A stretch of 47,419 nucleotides of DNA from Herpetosiphonaceae bacterium (GTDB taxonomy: Bacteria > Chloroflexota > Chloroflexia > Chloroflexales > Kallotenuaceae): the NCBI GenBank assembly GCA_036374795.1, contig DASUTC010000231.1, positions 1 to 47,419 on the forward strand, read 5' to 3'. The notes beneath the pieces were generated by a model. It saw nothing but the letters and a program-made list of their open reading frames with translations, was not told where the DNA came from and did no database searches. Shown piece after piece: positions 11,401 to 16,492 of this stretch; position 1 is the first letter of the stretch, and each line of letters opens with the position of its first letter. The position numbers were made by a program, and so were the translations under genes.

Positions 11401-13102
11401 TTGGGGCCAGGGCCAAGTCAGCTACGGCTACGACGCCGCCGGGCGACTCACCAGCCTGACGCCGTGGAACGCCAGTCCAACCAGCTACACCTACCGCGCG
11501 ACGGGGCTGCTGAAGACGCAGACGCGGGCGAATGGCACGACGACCGCCTATGGCTATGACAGCGCCAGCCGCCTGACCAGCATCCGGCACGCGCGCGGGA
11601 CGACGCTGGAGCAGATCCAGTATGGGCTCGACGCCAACGGCAACCGGACGCAGCAGACCAACGGCGATGGCGTGACCACCTACACCTATGACGCACTCAA
11701 TCGCCTGGTGGAAGCCAGCTATCCGGCGATCGCTAGCGGTCCCGCTGCGAGCAGCGTGGCGTATGGCTACGATGCGCTCGGCAATCGGACGACCGTGAAC
11801 GGTGTCCCGACCTACAGCTACGACGCCAGCGGGCGGATCACCAATCCGGGCTTCAGCTACGACGCCAACGGCAACCTGCTCAGCGACGGCACGACCGCCT
11901 ACAGCTACGATGCTGCCAACCGGCTGATCCAAACGGTGCGCGGCGGCACGACGACCAGCTACGCCTACGACGGCTGGGGCAACCTCGTGCGCGAGACGGT
12001 CGACGGCGTCACCACGGACCTGATCGTGGATGAAGCCACGTCGTTGCCGACGATTCTGGGCGAAGTCGGCGCAGACGGCACAGTGCTGCGCTATACCTAT
12101 GGCCCCGATGGTTTCGCGGCGCAGCAGCGTGTGAGCGGCAGCGCGCAACCTGTCGCGTTTGCGCTGCTCGATGGCCTAGGCAGCGTGCGGCAGCTCACGG
12201 ATAGCACCGGTACCAGCGTGCGTACGAGCAGCTACGACGCCTTCGGCACCATCCGGCACCAGACCGGCTCCGCCACGACGCCGCTTGGCTTTACCGGCGA
12301 GCGCAGCGGCACGGCGGACGGCCTGCTCTATCTCCGCGCGCGGCACTACGCGCCGGAGCTGGGCCGGTTCCTCCAGCGGGATACGTTCGCGGGCTTCATG
12401 GACCGACCGCAGTCGCTCAACCGCTATACCTATACCGAGAATAATCCCGCGACGCTGATCGATCCGAGCGGGCATGCGGCGGCCAAACCCTGTCCGAGCA
12501 AGCCGAAAGACAATGACGGACCCAGGCCGGATGGTGGCATGGTGCCATCGTGTAATACCAAGGCTGCCCTCAGCACCGCCCTGGACTTTATCCCGGTGGT
12601 CGGCGATGTGAAGGGCGTTGCGGAAGCGTTTACCGGCTCTGATCTCGTGACGGGCGAAGACCTGGGCAACTGGCGCTGGGCAGGTTTAGTCGGAGCAAGC
12701 GAACTGCGATCCTTGCGTCACCTTGACAAGGTGACGGTCGGCGGGACGGGCAAAGCGTATGACGCCGCCAATGGGCAGGGCTTGTATGTGCTCCGGGACA
12801 GCGCGGGGAACGTGAAGTATGTCGGACGCGGTGATGCGCCGGCGCGAGGAGGGCAGCACGCGAAACATCCAACCAAGGGCCAGTACTGTCAGGAGATTCT
12901 GGCAAACAATAATCTGACGGAGGCGCAAGCCACAGGGCTGGAGCAGCGCCTGATCGATGAGTTTGGACTGTCAAAGAACGGCGGGCAGCTTGACAACAAA
13001 CGGAATGAAATCGCGAAGACCAATCCGAAGTATGATGAGTATATGCAAGCAGCGGAGGCGCTCTTCAACGAGATCTTGAAGCGGGCTGCATCGCGACCGT
13101 GA
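2489..13102 (+). CDS. Secreted NHL-Rhs polymorphic toxin with GIY-YIG-like nuclease tip
   Basis: The product is 3537 aa. The ATG at 2489 follows AAGGGAG (2475-2482) and opens a signal peptide (hydrophobic SLIHLFVCVALLL). Domain order, with approximate residues: PKD 42-130; second PKD-like 133-230; a GGGWF-containing domain 230-345; Thr/Pro linker 380-455; fibronectin III 455-545; carboxypeptidase-regulatory-like 593-665; 18 NHL repeats 1108-2111 (each ending like SLYIADTGNHRIRKV); YD/RHS repeats 2155-3330 closing with the Rhs core RARHYAPELGRFLQRD and IDPSGH; a pre-toxin TG-like segment (ALDFIPVVGDVKGVAEAFTG); and a C-terminal domain 3420-3537. That last domain has GLYVL...KYVGRG and a downstream LEQRLIDEFG, the pattern of GIY-YIG nucleases. 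In known Rhs systems the core forms a cocoon around the toxin tip, which is delivered to rival cells. The immunity gene follows at 13391. The NHL plus YD layout resembles teneurins. Nuclease activity is inferred from motifs only. Confidence 0.9.
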   Translation: MHHRRLPLLSSLIHLFVCVALLLQSSAWPAPTRAASLAVTQNRPPVADGGGPYTVAEGGTVQLDAAASTDPDGDSLTIAWDLDDDGTYETFGQAATFSAAPLDGPRTFPVYLRVCDSHSACDTDSVDLEITNRAPTIGAVSAPRDPLTVGSVVTATATFTDASVLDTHTSRWHWGDGTTSGGTTTETGGSGSVTATHRYPTPGVYTLNVDLFDDDCGTAQAPFQYVVVYDPSGGFVTGGGWFESPAGAYPADPTLRGRANIGFNAKYQALSTTPTGQTEFQFTAGNLAFRSTRYDWLVVVGGQAQYRGTGTIGGGTYSFLMTVVDGDYAGGSAADTFRIKIWDDARAFVVYDTQPGASERAAPTTPLGGGSITVRTLGTIPPPTPVPTPSATATPEPGCVPSATPTPAPTRTPVPTNTPTPTPTNTPTATPTDTATPTATSEPPTPTATPTDGPPSDLTPRGLWWSRKTTTTISLTWEPPTDAASVTGYDLYQGSTRLTTTTDTAYMVTGLTPDTEYTFTVRARDAAGNLSPPSASATVRTTALETLPPDPAVIAPPSDRTVSSDLASDTAFLYTGPNPIQVGVAPGTIDTRRVAVLRGRVTDDEGDPLPGVTVAVLDHPEYGHTRTRTDGMFDLAVNGGGIVTLTYTKEGYLPLQRQIPASWRDYEWLPEVTLLALDPVVTTVELDGSSEALLAVGSVVTDADGTRQSTLLFPSDVTATLQLADGSTEPLSTLHLRITEFTVGERGPSAMPGTLPPSSGYTYAAEFSVDEALAADATVAFSQPLVNYVENFVGFPVGGIVPTGYYDRTKAAWIASDNGRIIKLVGITAGLADLDITGDGVADDAAGLGVTIEERQQLGSRYAVGQELWRVLIPHFTPWDHNWPFGPPDGAIGPNGGPPKDRDTPEDNPCTRGGSIIACENQTLGEEIAVSGTPLHLRYDSDRAKGRTAAHTLEIPLSGASVPSSLREVRLGVSVAGQQFTQTLAPAANQTQTFTWDGRDAYGRRVQGSQTATVSVGFVYGAVYQEPAAFAQSFGRFGTGVAITGNRSLSEVTTWQQYSSTLEFLDAQGQGLGGWTIDAHHTYDPVGQTFFPGSGDRYTAQGIGHTIETTAGGGPGVPGDGVPATSAPLYSPEDVLWAADGSLYIADTANHRIRKIAPNSVISTVAGNGTRGFAGDGGPATNAQLYNPSGILQDADGGLFVADTGNDRIRKLDSTGQIRTVVGGGPGAPGDGGPSTSAPLSNPEDVQWAADGSLYIADRSNHRIRKVAPNGIISTIAGNGTQGFSGDGGPATNAQLYNPEGIWVGADGTLYIADDGNHRIRRVSPDGIITTVAGGGSTLGDGGPATSARLFDAYDVVLGPDGSLYIADAWDGRIRKVAPNGVITTVAGNGNYGFSGDGGPATSATLGFPIGLALGPDGSLYIADAGNNRIRKVSPSGIITTAAGTGAQGFSGDGGVATAAQLNFPTDVRVDTAGRLYITDSSNQRIRRVDASGVITSLVGGGSTLGDGGPATNARLANPSGIWVGVDGSLYIADASHHRIRRVDTNGMISTMAGTGSAGYVGIGDGYAATQARLNDPSAMAWGPDGSLYIADTGQHRIRKVSPDGVITTVAGNGTPGFGGDGGQGIYAMLGYPGGIGVGADGSLYIADTWNNRIRKVSSDGVITTVAGNGTRGFMGDGGPAINAQLDNPEGIRMGADGSVYIADTWNNRIRKIAPDGIITTVGGGGGWGSRGDGGPATAAELNRPNSVALTADGSLYIADTGNHRIRRVGSDGVITRVAGTNTAGYGRPGDNIPATQAKLYLPYDVAPSADGSLYIADERNALIRRVGPDGIITTVAGTEGTAGFSGDSGPAINAQLNGPESVALSPDGSLYIADTRNNRIRRIGPDGIITTVVGTATWGFSGDGGPAINAQLDWPTDLSVAADGSLYIADAGNNRIRKVSPNGIITTVAGSGDWGFSGDGGPALNAQFDWPQGIALAADGSLYIADAYNDRIRKVAPNGIITTVAGTDTDGFSGDGGPATAAELDYPHAVAVARDGSVYVSDYSNRRVRRIGPDGVIWTVAGTGAWGDGGDGFVATRAQLGGPAGLAVDAADHLYIADMDTNRVRRMQPPLSGFSGVDEVVLPSADLAVPSADGRELYLFTATGRHLRTRDALTGDILYRFDYDAAGRLITITDRVGLQTRIERDADGTPEAIVGPYGHRTSLTLDANGWLTRITNPANETTQVTYTADGLLTSLTDPRGGVHTFSYDAQGRLIRDANPVGGVTTLTRTGTAQSYTVTVKNALDDATRYTVEQLPNGDRRRTTTAPNGAVTTTLTKPDGTEITTAPDGTITTLVKSPDPRWGMQAPYISSLTITTADGTRFLTITANRTVTFSYPGDPLTLLTQTDTQTVNGRTTTRVYQATTRTLTTTTPTGERTSVVLNLQGQPIRTDTTNLATTLFDYDAQGRLIRTSEGTGVITRTQTLAYTAQGDLASHTDPLGATTSFTYDAVGRVTTQVLPTGQTLTYSYDASGNLLSSTDAQGVLTTSTYDAQNRRTSRTLDPDGRAVRTTYAYDTADHLMEIVEDAGSGRLNVTTRYEYTPIDDQGYAISEHIDPLGGITRTGYTVFGEPSSITDPLNRTTTIGYTAQGWVASVTTPGGLRTTTTYTSDGLPARVSDPRGSTTVMTYDAAGRLATLTTGATAIGSVPALNHTTTYAYDANSRVTSVTDPRGTVTRYAYDAFDRQTSVTDPLGTLTTYGYDLNDQLTGVIQAANVPSEALAVAYSYDAVGRLLTERVDPDGQNLRTEYRYSRAGSSDTWNLQQVIDPRGNATAYRYNTLGLRDQTTDALGSTWSLSYDNLGHVTAQTDPLGRNSTTSYDPLGRITAMTEDGRTQQWSYHGDSTLASFTDFLGRITRYSYDLDRRLTGVDYPTGTADPSYTYDPAGNVTRMTDGLGTTDYTYDAANRVISRARGGRTVGYTYTPNDQITAINYWGQGQVSYGYDAAGRLTSLTPWNASPTSYTYRATGLLKTQTRANGTTTAYGYDSASRLTSIRHARGTTLEQIQYGLDANGNRTQQTNGDGVTTYTYDALNRLVEASYPAIASGPAASSVAYGYDALGNRTTVNGVPTYSYDASGRITNPGFSYDANGNLLSDGTTAYSYDAANRLIQTVRGGTTTSYAYDGWGNLVRETVDGVTTDLIVDEATSLPTILGEVGADGTVLRYTYGPDGFAAQQRVSGSAQPVAFALLDGLGSVRQLTDSTGTSVRTSSYDAFGTIRHQTGSATTPLGFTGERSGTADGLLYLRARHYAPELGRFLQRDTFAGFMDRPQSLNRYTYTENNPATLIDPSGHAAAKPCPSKPKDNDGPRPDGGMVPSCNTKAALSTALDFIPVVGDVKGVAEAFTGSDLVTGEDLGNWRWAGLVGASELRSLRHLDKVTVGGTGKAYDAANGQGLYVLRDSAGNVKYVGRGDAPARGGQHAKHPTKGQYCQEILANNNLTEAQATGLEQRLIDEFGLSKNGGQLDNKRNEIAKTNPKYDEYMQAAEALFNEILKRAASRP
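5812..8820 (+). repeat. 18 tandem NHL-repeat coding units
   Basis: About 3.0 kb inside the Rhs gene is built of 18 in-frame units of roughly 165-175 bp. Each encodes a block ending in (S/T)LYIAD-x-x-N-x-RIRKV, followed by a turn rich in GDGGPAT. Several units share near-identical DNA such as GGCAGCCTGTATATCGCCGA, which suggests recent internal duplication. Eighteen units would fit three six-bladed beta-propellers. This is also a region where assemblies can miscount copies. Confidence 0.9.
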
Positions 13103-13301
13103 TAATCTGTGAACGGTCGTGGGGGTAGGCACGGCCTCGTCGCGGCGATGCGTTGTCGTGGTGGGGCCGCCACACCCTGCCGCTAGCCGTCCATGCACAG
13201 CCCGCGGGCATGCCGGTCTGGGGGTACCGCATCTCGCCACGTGGGCCCATCGCGGGTCATCAGACCACGACCTTTCGTGACCGATCCATGACCGTCAACG
13301 T

Positions 13302-13332
13302 GACCCAGGGAGGACTCCTGGCTCCCTGGGTC
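13302..13332. promoter_or_regulatory. Perfect 11-bp inverted repeat upstream of the immunity gene
   Basis: GACCCAGGGAG (13302-13312) and CTCCCTGGGTC (13322-13332) are exact inverted copies around a 9-nt loop. They lie 58 nt before the Imm26 ATG in the 288-bp gap after the toxin gene. No T-run follows on either strand, so it is not a standard intrinsic terminator. An RNA hairpin or a protein-binding palindrome are the likely alternatives. Confidence 0.6.
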
Positions 13333-13390
13333 GTAGCGCCACTGAAACATCCGTGGCGTTCGCGTCAGCCGGAGTACAACAAGGAGGATC

Positions 13391-13822
13391 ATGACGACCA
13401 AACACCAGGTGAAGGAAGGCGATATTATCGCCATCCCGTTCGACGACCAGCGCGTCGCTGCCGCGCTTATTCTGCATGTCTCGAAGGTGTTCCGCAACGC
13501 GATCCTGATTGGCATCTACGAGCAGGTCTTTCCGTCGATCGACGCGATCGATCTGCAGACCCTCGGCGGCCCCTTCATTGGGGTGCCGAATTATACCGGG
13601 AAGCAAATGGTGCGCGATGGCGACTGGCCGGTGATTGGCAACAGCGCCGCCTTGTTCGCGGCAGCCACCATTCCTGAATTGCGGGTCGTCGATACGGTGT
13701 ATTACAAAGACACCCCCGTCCGCCTGCTTTCTGCGGAGGAGGAAGCACGCTATCCGGTGCATACGGTAGCGGGAAAGGGCTATGTCGAACAAACGTTGCA
13801 GCAGCACTTTGGGAAGCGTTGA
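13391..13822 (+). CDS. Imm26-family immunity protein
   Basis: The product is 143 aa with a strong AAGGAGG site just ahead of the ATG. The N-terminus (VKEGDIIAIPFDD, then VAAALILHVSK) matches the opening pattern of Immunity protein 26. In such loci these proteins are found next to Rhs or related nuclease toxins. The gene directly follows the toxin tip on the same strand, so the likely role is to bind and neutralise the GIY-YIG-like domain in the cytoplasm. A palindrome precedes it and an intrinsic terminator follows, so it may also be expressed independently. The antisense frame covering this gene encodes nothing recognisable. The family assignment rests on N-terminal motif resemblance and context. 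Confidence 0.75.
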   Translation: MTTKHQVKEGDIIAIPFDDQRVAAALILHVSKVFRNAILIGIYEQVFPSIDAIDLQTLGGPFIGVPNYTGKQMVRDGDWPVIGNSAALFAAATIPELRVVDTVYYKDTPVRLLSAEEEARYPVHTVAGKGYVEQTLQQHFGKR

Positions 13823-13951
13823 GCGACCTCTTTCAATCCTGCGCTCCAGTCTCAGCCAGGTCGAGCAAATCGGTGAAAACGTGAACGAGGCTTGGACCGC
13901 AGAGGCCGGAGCAGCGGTCCAGCCGGTCGAGAATTTCCGTGGCGCTCGGTG

Positions 13952-13990
13952 AGAGCAGCGCACTCTATCGCTGCTCTTTGCTTCGTTTTG
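13952..13990 (+). terminator. Intrinsic terminator after the immunity gene
   Basis: AGAGCAGCG (13952-13960) and CGCTGCTCT (13969-13977) form a perfect 9-bp stem with an 8-nt loop, followed on the plus strand by a T-rich run (TTGCTTCGTTTT). It lies about 130 nt after the Imm26 stop and closes the toxin/immunity unit. Confidence 0.75.
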
Positions 13991-14078
13991 CCACGATCCT
14001 CTCCTCACGCCGTCTCGAAGTACGGTGGACGTGCGGGGCGGGACGATGGTCCCCGCCGTCGATTCCTTCCCGTTCGGG

Positions 14079-14639
14079 TTAGACCTGATAGGCAACGCGC
14101 CACAGGTACGGCGCACAGGATTCCGTCAGCAGGACTCGTGGTCGTTGGCCAAGGTTCGACCGAACCCGGGTGGCAACGGCGGCCTTTGGGGAATAGGCGT
14201 GTCCATGCCAGATCAGGCCACCGAGCGGAATATCCGCCTCGGAGTAGCGACCGACGACCAGGTCCTGCGCGTCGCGCCCAATCAGGTACATGCGTGACTC
14301 ACCGGTTGCCGCTCCCTGAACCCACCCGGGCACGATCCCAAACTGATAGCTGGATAGAAACCCGTCCGTCGGCTTGCCGATCGAGATCGGCGGCGCGGAC
14401 AGATAGACAAACTGCTGGAGCACCTGGAGGATCTCTGCCGCGTGGGCCACATCCTGCCGCTCACCAGCGACGGCGAGCTGATCCACCGTGATGCCCCCAG
14501 CGCCGTGCGTGTTCCAGGTGGATGGCTCAGGAATGATGTGGCGCAGCGCGCCGCGGCGGTGCAACTGCTGCGCCTGTGCCACATCAAAGGCAACGGGGTG
14601 CTTCTTCCAAAGGCGATGTGTTGGCGTCGTCACGTGCAT
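14079..14639 (-). CDS. Hypothetical protein downstream of methyltransferase piece
   Basis: The product is 186 aa with no family I recognise. I chose the ATG at 14639 (MHVTTPTHRLWKKHP) because upstream residues in the same frame overlap the 3' end of the preceding gene and look non-coding. The start lies 19 nt after the stop of the methyltransferase piece at 14659, so the two probably share a transcript. The body is a mixed soluble sequence with no membrane segment or signal peptide; Gly- and Trp-containing stretches (GIVPGWVQGAATGESRMYLI) suggest beta structure. Its function is unknown. Confidence 0.6.
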   Translation of the reverse strand: MHVTTPTHRLWKKHPVAFDVAQAQQLHRRGALRHIIPEPSTWNTHGAGGITVDQLAVAGERQDVAHAAEILQVLQQFVYLSAPPISIGKPTDGFLSSYQFGIVPGWVQGAATGESRMYLIGRDAQDLVVGRYSEADIPLGGLIWHGHAYSPKAAVATRVRSNLGQRPRVLLTESCAPYLWRVAYQV

Positions 14640-14658
14640 ACCGGTGTTCCTCGTGCCG

Positions 14659-15661
14659 CTAGGCTGCCTCGTGCTGATCCGATCGGGCGGGCTGCGGTGC
14701 CGGAAACGGAATGATCGTCGGCTCCGGTTCGGCGCCGAGGCCATGTTGGCGCAGCACGGCCTCGGCGCGGAGGATCGTTCGGCGCATCCCGTGTCCATTG
14801 AGTCCATACAAACGGAGGTTGATTTCTCCCATGAGGCAGCAGGTTTTGTCTATGTCTTGCCCGAAGTACCGGACGAGTCCCAACTGGTTCATCCAGTCGT
14901 CAAAACAACTTGCGCTGGCGAGCAGCATCGCGCCGCTTCCAACACAGGGGTCATAGACGGTGACGGGTTCGTAGTGCTCGATCGCATGGGGGGATCACCC
15001 GTGCGATGAACCACGCCTGCGCCACCTCGCCTTCGAGGAGACTGCCCGCCAGGAGCGCCGCCTGCGCTGCGGGCGATTGTTCAATGGCGGCCTGAAGGTG
15101 GCGATGGACCTCCGCCCGACCATCGCCGATGAGCAGTCGCGCCATGACGGTCGTGACCGACATGGGAGTAAAATACTGGCCCAGCCCCGTGTGCGGCCAG
15201 CCCCACGCCATGTAGATGAGGCCCACAATGTCCATGTACCCGACCGTCGCGCTCAACCGCAGCTCGGCAAACGCCTGGAGGAAATAGTCGAGATACTGCT
15301 CGTTCGCGCCCTCGCGGAACGGATAGGTCGTGCGCAGCCGCGCCAACAGCGCAGCGACGTGCGGCGGATCTGCGGCAAGGTCGCCCGTCTCGGCGAGCGC
15401 CTGCTCGTGCTTCGGCTCCATGTCCAGCAGGGCATGCACCAGCTCCAGCCAGTCGGTAAACACATCGTCTGGACGGCGACCGACGACGGTGCAGCGTTCG
15501 AGCAGCTTGATGATCTGCTTGACCGTCCGCGCCTCAAACGCCTGGCCGTCATCAACGGTAGGCGTGGATCGCGCCGGCGGGATGATCTGCCCCTCCACAT
15601 CGGAGGGTGCGCGGTTGCTCGCTGTTGCTGTTCGCTTGGGCAGAGTACGTTTAGACGCCAT
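14659..15661 (-). pseudogene. N6-adenine methyltransferase N-terminal half, frameshifted
   Basis: Translation from the ATG at 15661 (GGGAG about 11 nt upstream) gives an HsdM-like N-terminal helical region, then GLGQYFTPMSV, the motif X region of gamma-class N6-adenine methyltransferases. At a run of six C (coding strand, 14993-14988) the frame breaks. The next frame continues smoothly with EHYEPVTVYDPCVGSGAMLL, the SAM-binding motif I, and NLRLYGLNG, then ends at 14659. The catalytic NPPF motif (IV) is absent from either frame. One base too many in the homopolymer explains the break: a true mutation, a sequencing slip, or programmed +1 frameshifting. If joined, the product would be about 330 aa. 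The gene at 19069 carries the complementary catalytic half. Confidence 0.75.
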
Positions 15662-15895
15662 GTGCGGCTCCCGGAGTGAAGAGTCGTGCGCGGTCGAGAT
15701 TGGGTCGCTGGAGGACCGATCGCTCGGCAGCGGAGGGTGGGATGTCCCTCGCTGGTCTGAGCACGGTGGGCTGCTGAACGCGCTGCCGGGTCTGCTGCCC
15801 GGCGCACTGCCGTCCCGTGCTCGGCGGGCACGGGCTGGCGACGACGGCGCGGTGCCAGCAGAACCGGTGATGCAGGAGATCGCTGGTGTCCATGG

Positions 15896-16357
15896 TCACC
15901 CACCAGCCGATGTGCGCAGCCAGCGCGTCAGCTGCTGGCGCTGCGTGCCCAGGCCGCCCTGGGCGATGACCAGGCCGGGGAGATCCAGGAGGGCGTCCGC
16001 GCGAATCAGCGTTGAGCGGTACTGGTAGCCCATGACCACGAGTGTTGACGTGATACCCGCGAGCATCGGAACCACGATCTGCGTCCACTGCGCGCGGAGC
16101 GTGGATTCGATCTCCAGCACCCGTTGAGCCGTCATCCGGCGATCGTAATCGGGGATCGGATCGGTTGGCCGGAGGAACCCAAATTCGGCGCTCAGAATTA
16201 GCACCTGCGGCAGCGGAACGCCCTCGCGTTCCGCCTTGTTCAGAATCTGGTAGGCTCCCCCCGTGTAGCGCGCACGTGCCGGCAGGAGGCCAGGATCAGG
16301 GCGCTTCGATTGGGAGCAGGCGATCAGCAGTAATCGCTGGGACGCTGGCTGGAACAT
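15896..16357 (-). CDS. DUF6884-family protein
   Basis: The product is 153 aa from the ATG at 16357 (MFQPASQRLLLIACSQSKR). Recognisable blocks are LLLIACSQSKR near the start, ARARYTGGAYQ, and LILSAEFGFLRP followed by PDYDRRM. This is the pattern of DUF6884, which is distantly similar to the YaaA fold and common on phages and plasmids. The biochemical role is not established. A longer reading frame runs upstream but crosses the tRNA gene, so it is rejected. The start is 20 nt from the tRNA 3' end, so tRNA and this gene may be co-transcribed. Confidence 0.75.
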   Translation of the reverse strand: MFQPASQRLLLIACSQSKRPDPGLLPARARYTGGAYQILNKAEREGVPLPQVLILSAEFGFLRPTDPIPDYDRRMTAQRVLEIESTLRAQWTQIVVPMLAGITSTLVVMGYQYRSTLIRADALLDLPGLVIAQGGLGTQRQQLTRWLRTSAGG

Positions 16358-16377
16358 GGGGTGATCCTTTAACGTGG

Positions 16378-16455
16378 TGGTGCGGGAGACAAAGACTCGA
16401 ACGTTGTACCCTCCGGTTTTGAAGACCGGCGCGCTACCAATTGCGCCACTCCCGC
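16378..16455 (-). tRNA. tRNA with UCA (opal) anticodon, tRNA-Trp-like
   Basis: The 78-nt gene folds as follows: acceptor stem GCGGGAG/CTCCCGC (7 perfect pairs), D stem GCGC/GCGC with AATTGGTA loop, anticodon stem CCGGT/ACCGG with loop CTTCAAA, T loop TTCGAGT, discriminator A and encoded CCA. The anticodon is UCA, which reads UGA. The D loop and anticodon arm match bacterial tRNA-Trp closely (CAATTGGTAG, CCGGTCT-CAAAACCGG) except that CCA became UCA. The variable region is short, unlike tRNA-Sec. Oddities: the T stem is CAACG/CTTTG with one C-T mismatch and an extra A-T pair, giving a 13-layer acceptor/T stack, and the discriminator is A rather than the usual G of tRNA-Trp. It may be a UGA decoder or suppressor carried by the mobile element. 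Confidence 0.85.
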
Positions 16456-16492
16456 CCGTGGGGCGCACCCGAGGCCCGCCCAGGATTCCGTC

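Noticed and set aside
9980-12148. 722-residue minus-strand open frame
   Set aside because: Antisense to the YD repeats of the Rhs gene; its repeats mirror those codons.
13295-14116. 273-residue minus-strand open frame
   Set aside because: Covers the Imm26 gene and its terminator antisense; Imm26 has a strong ribosome-binding site and family-like start.
16378-16455. tRNA called as selenocysteine tRNA
   Set aside because: UCA anticodon fits, but there is no long variable arm and the body matches tRNA-Trp; no selA/selB genes nearby.
16358-16468. Longer start for the DUF6884 protein
   Set aside because: The extension would be translated from the tRNA gene.
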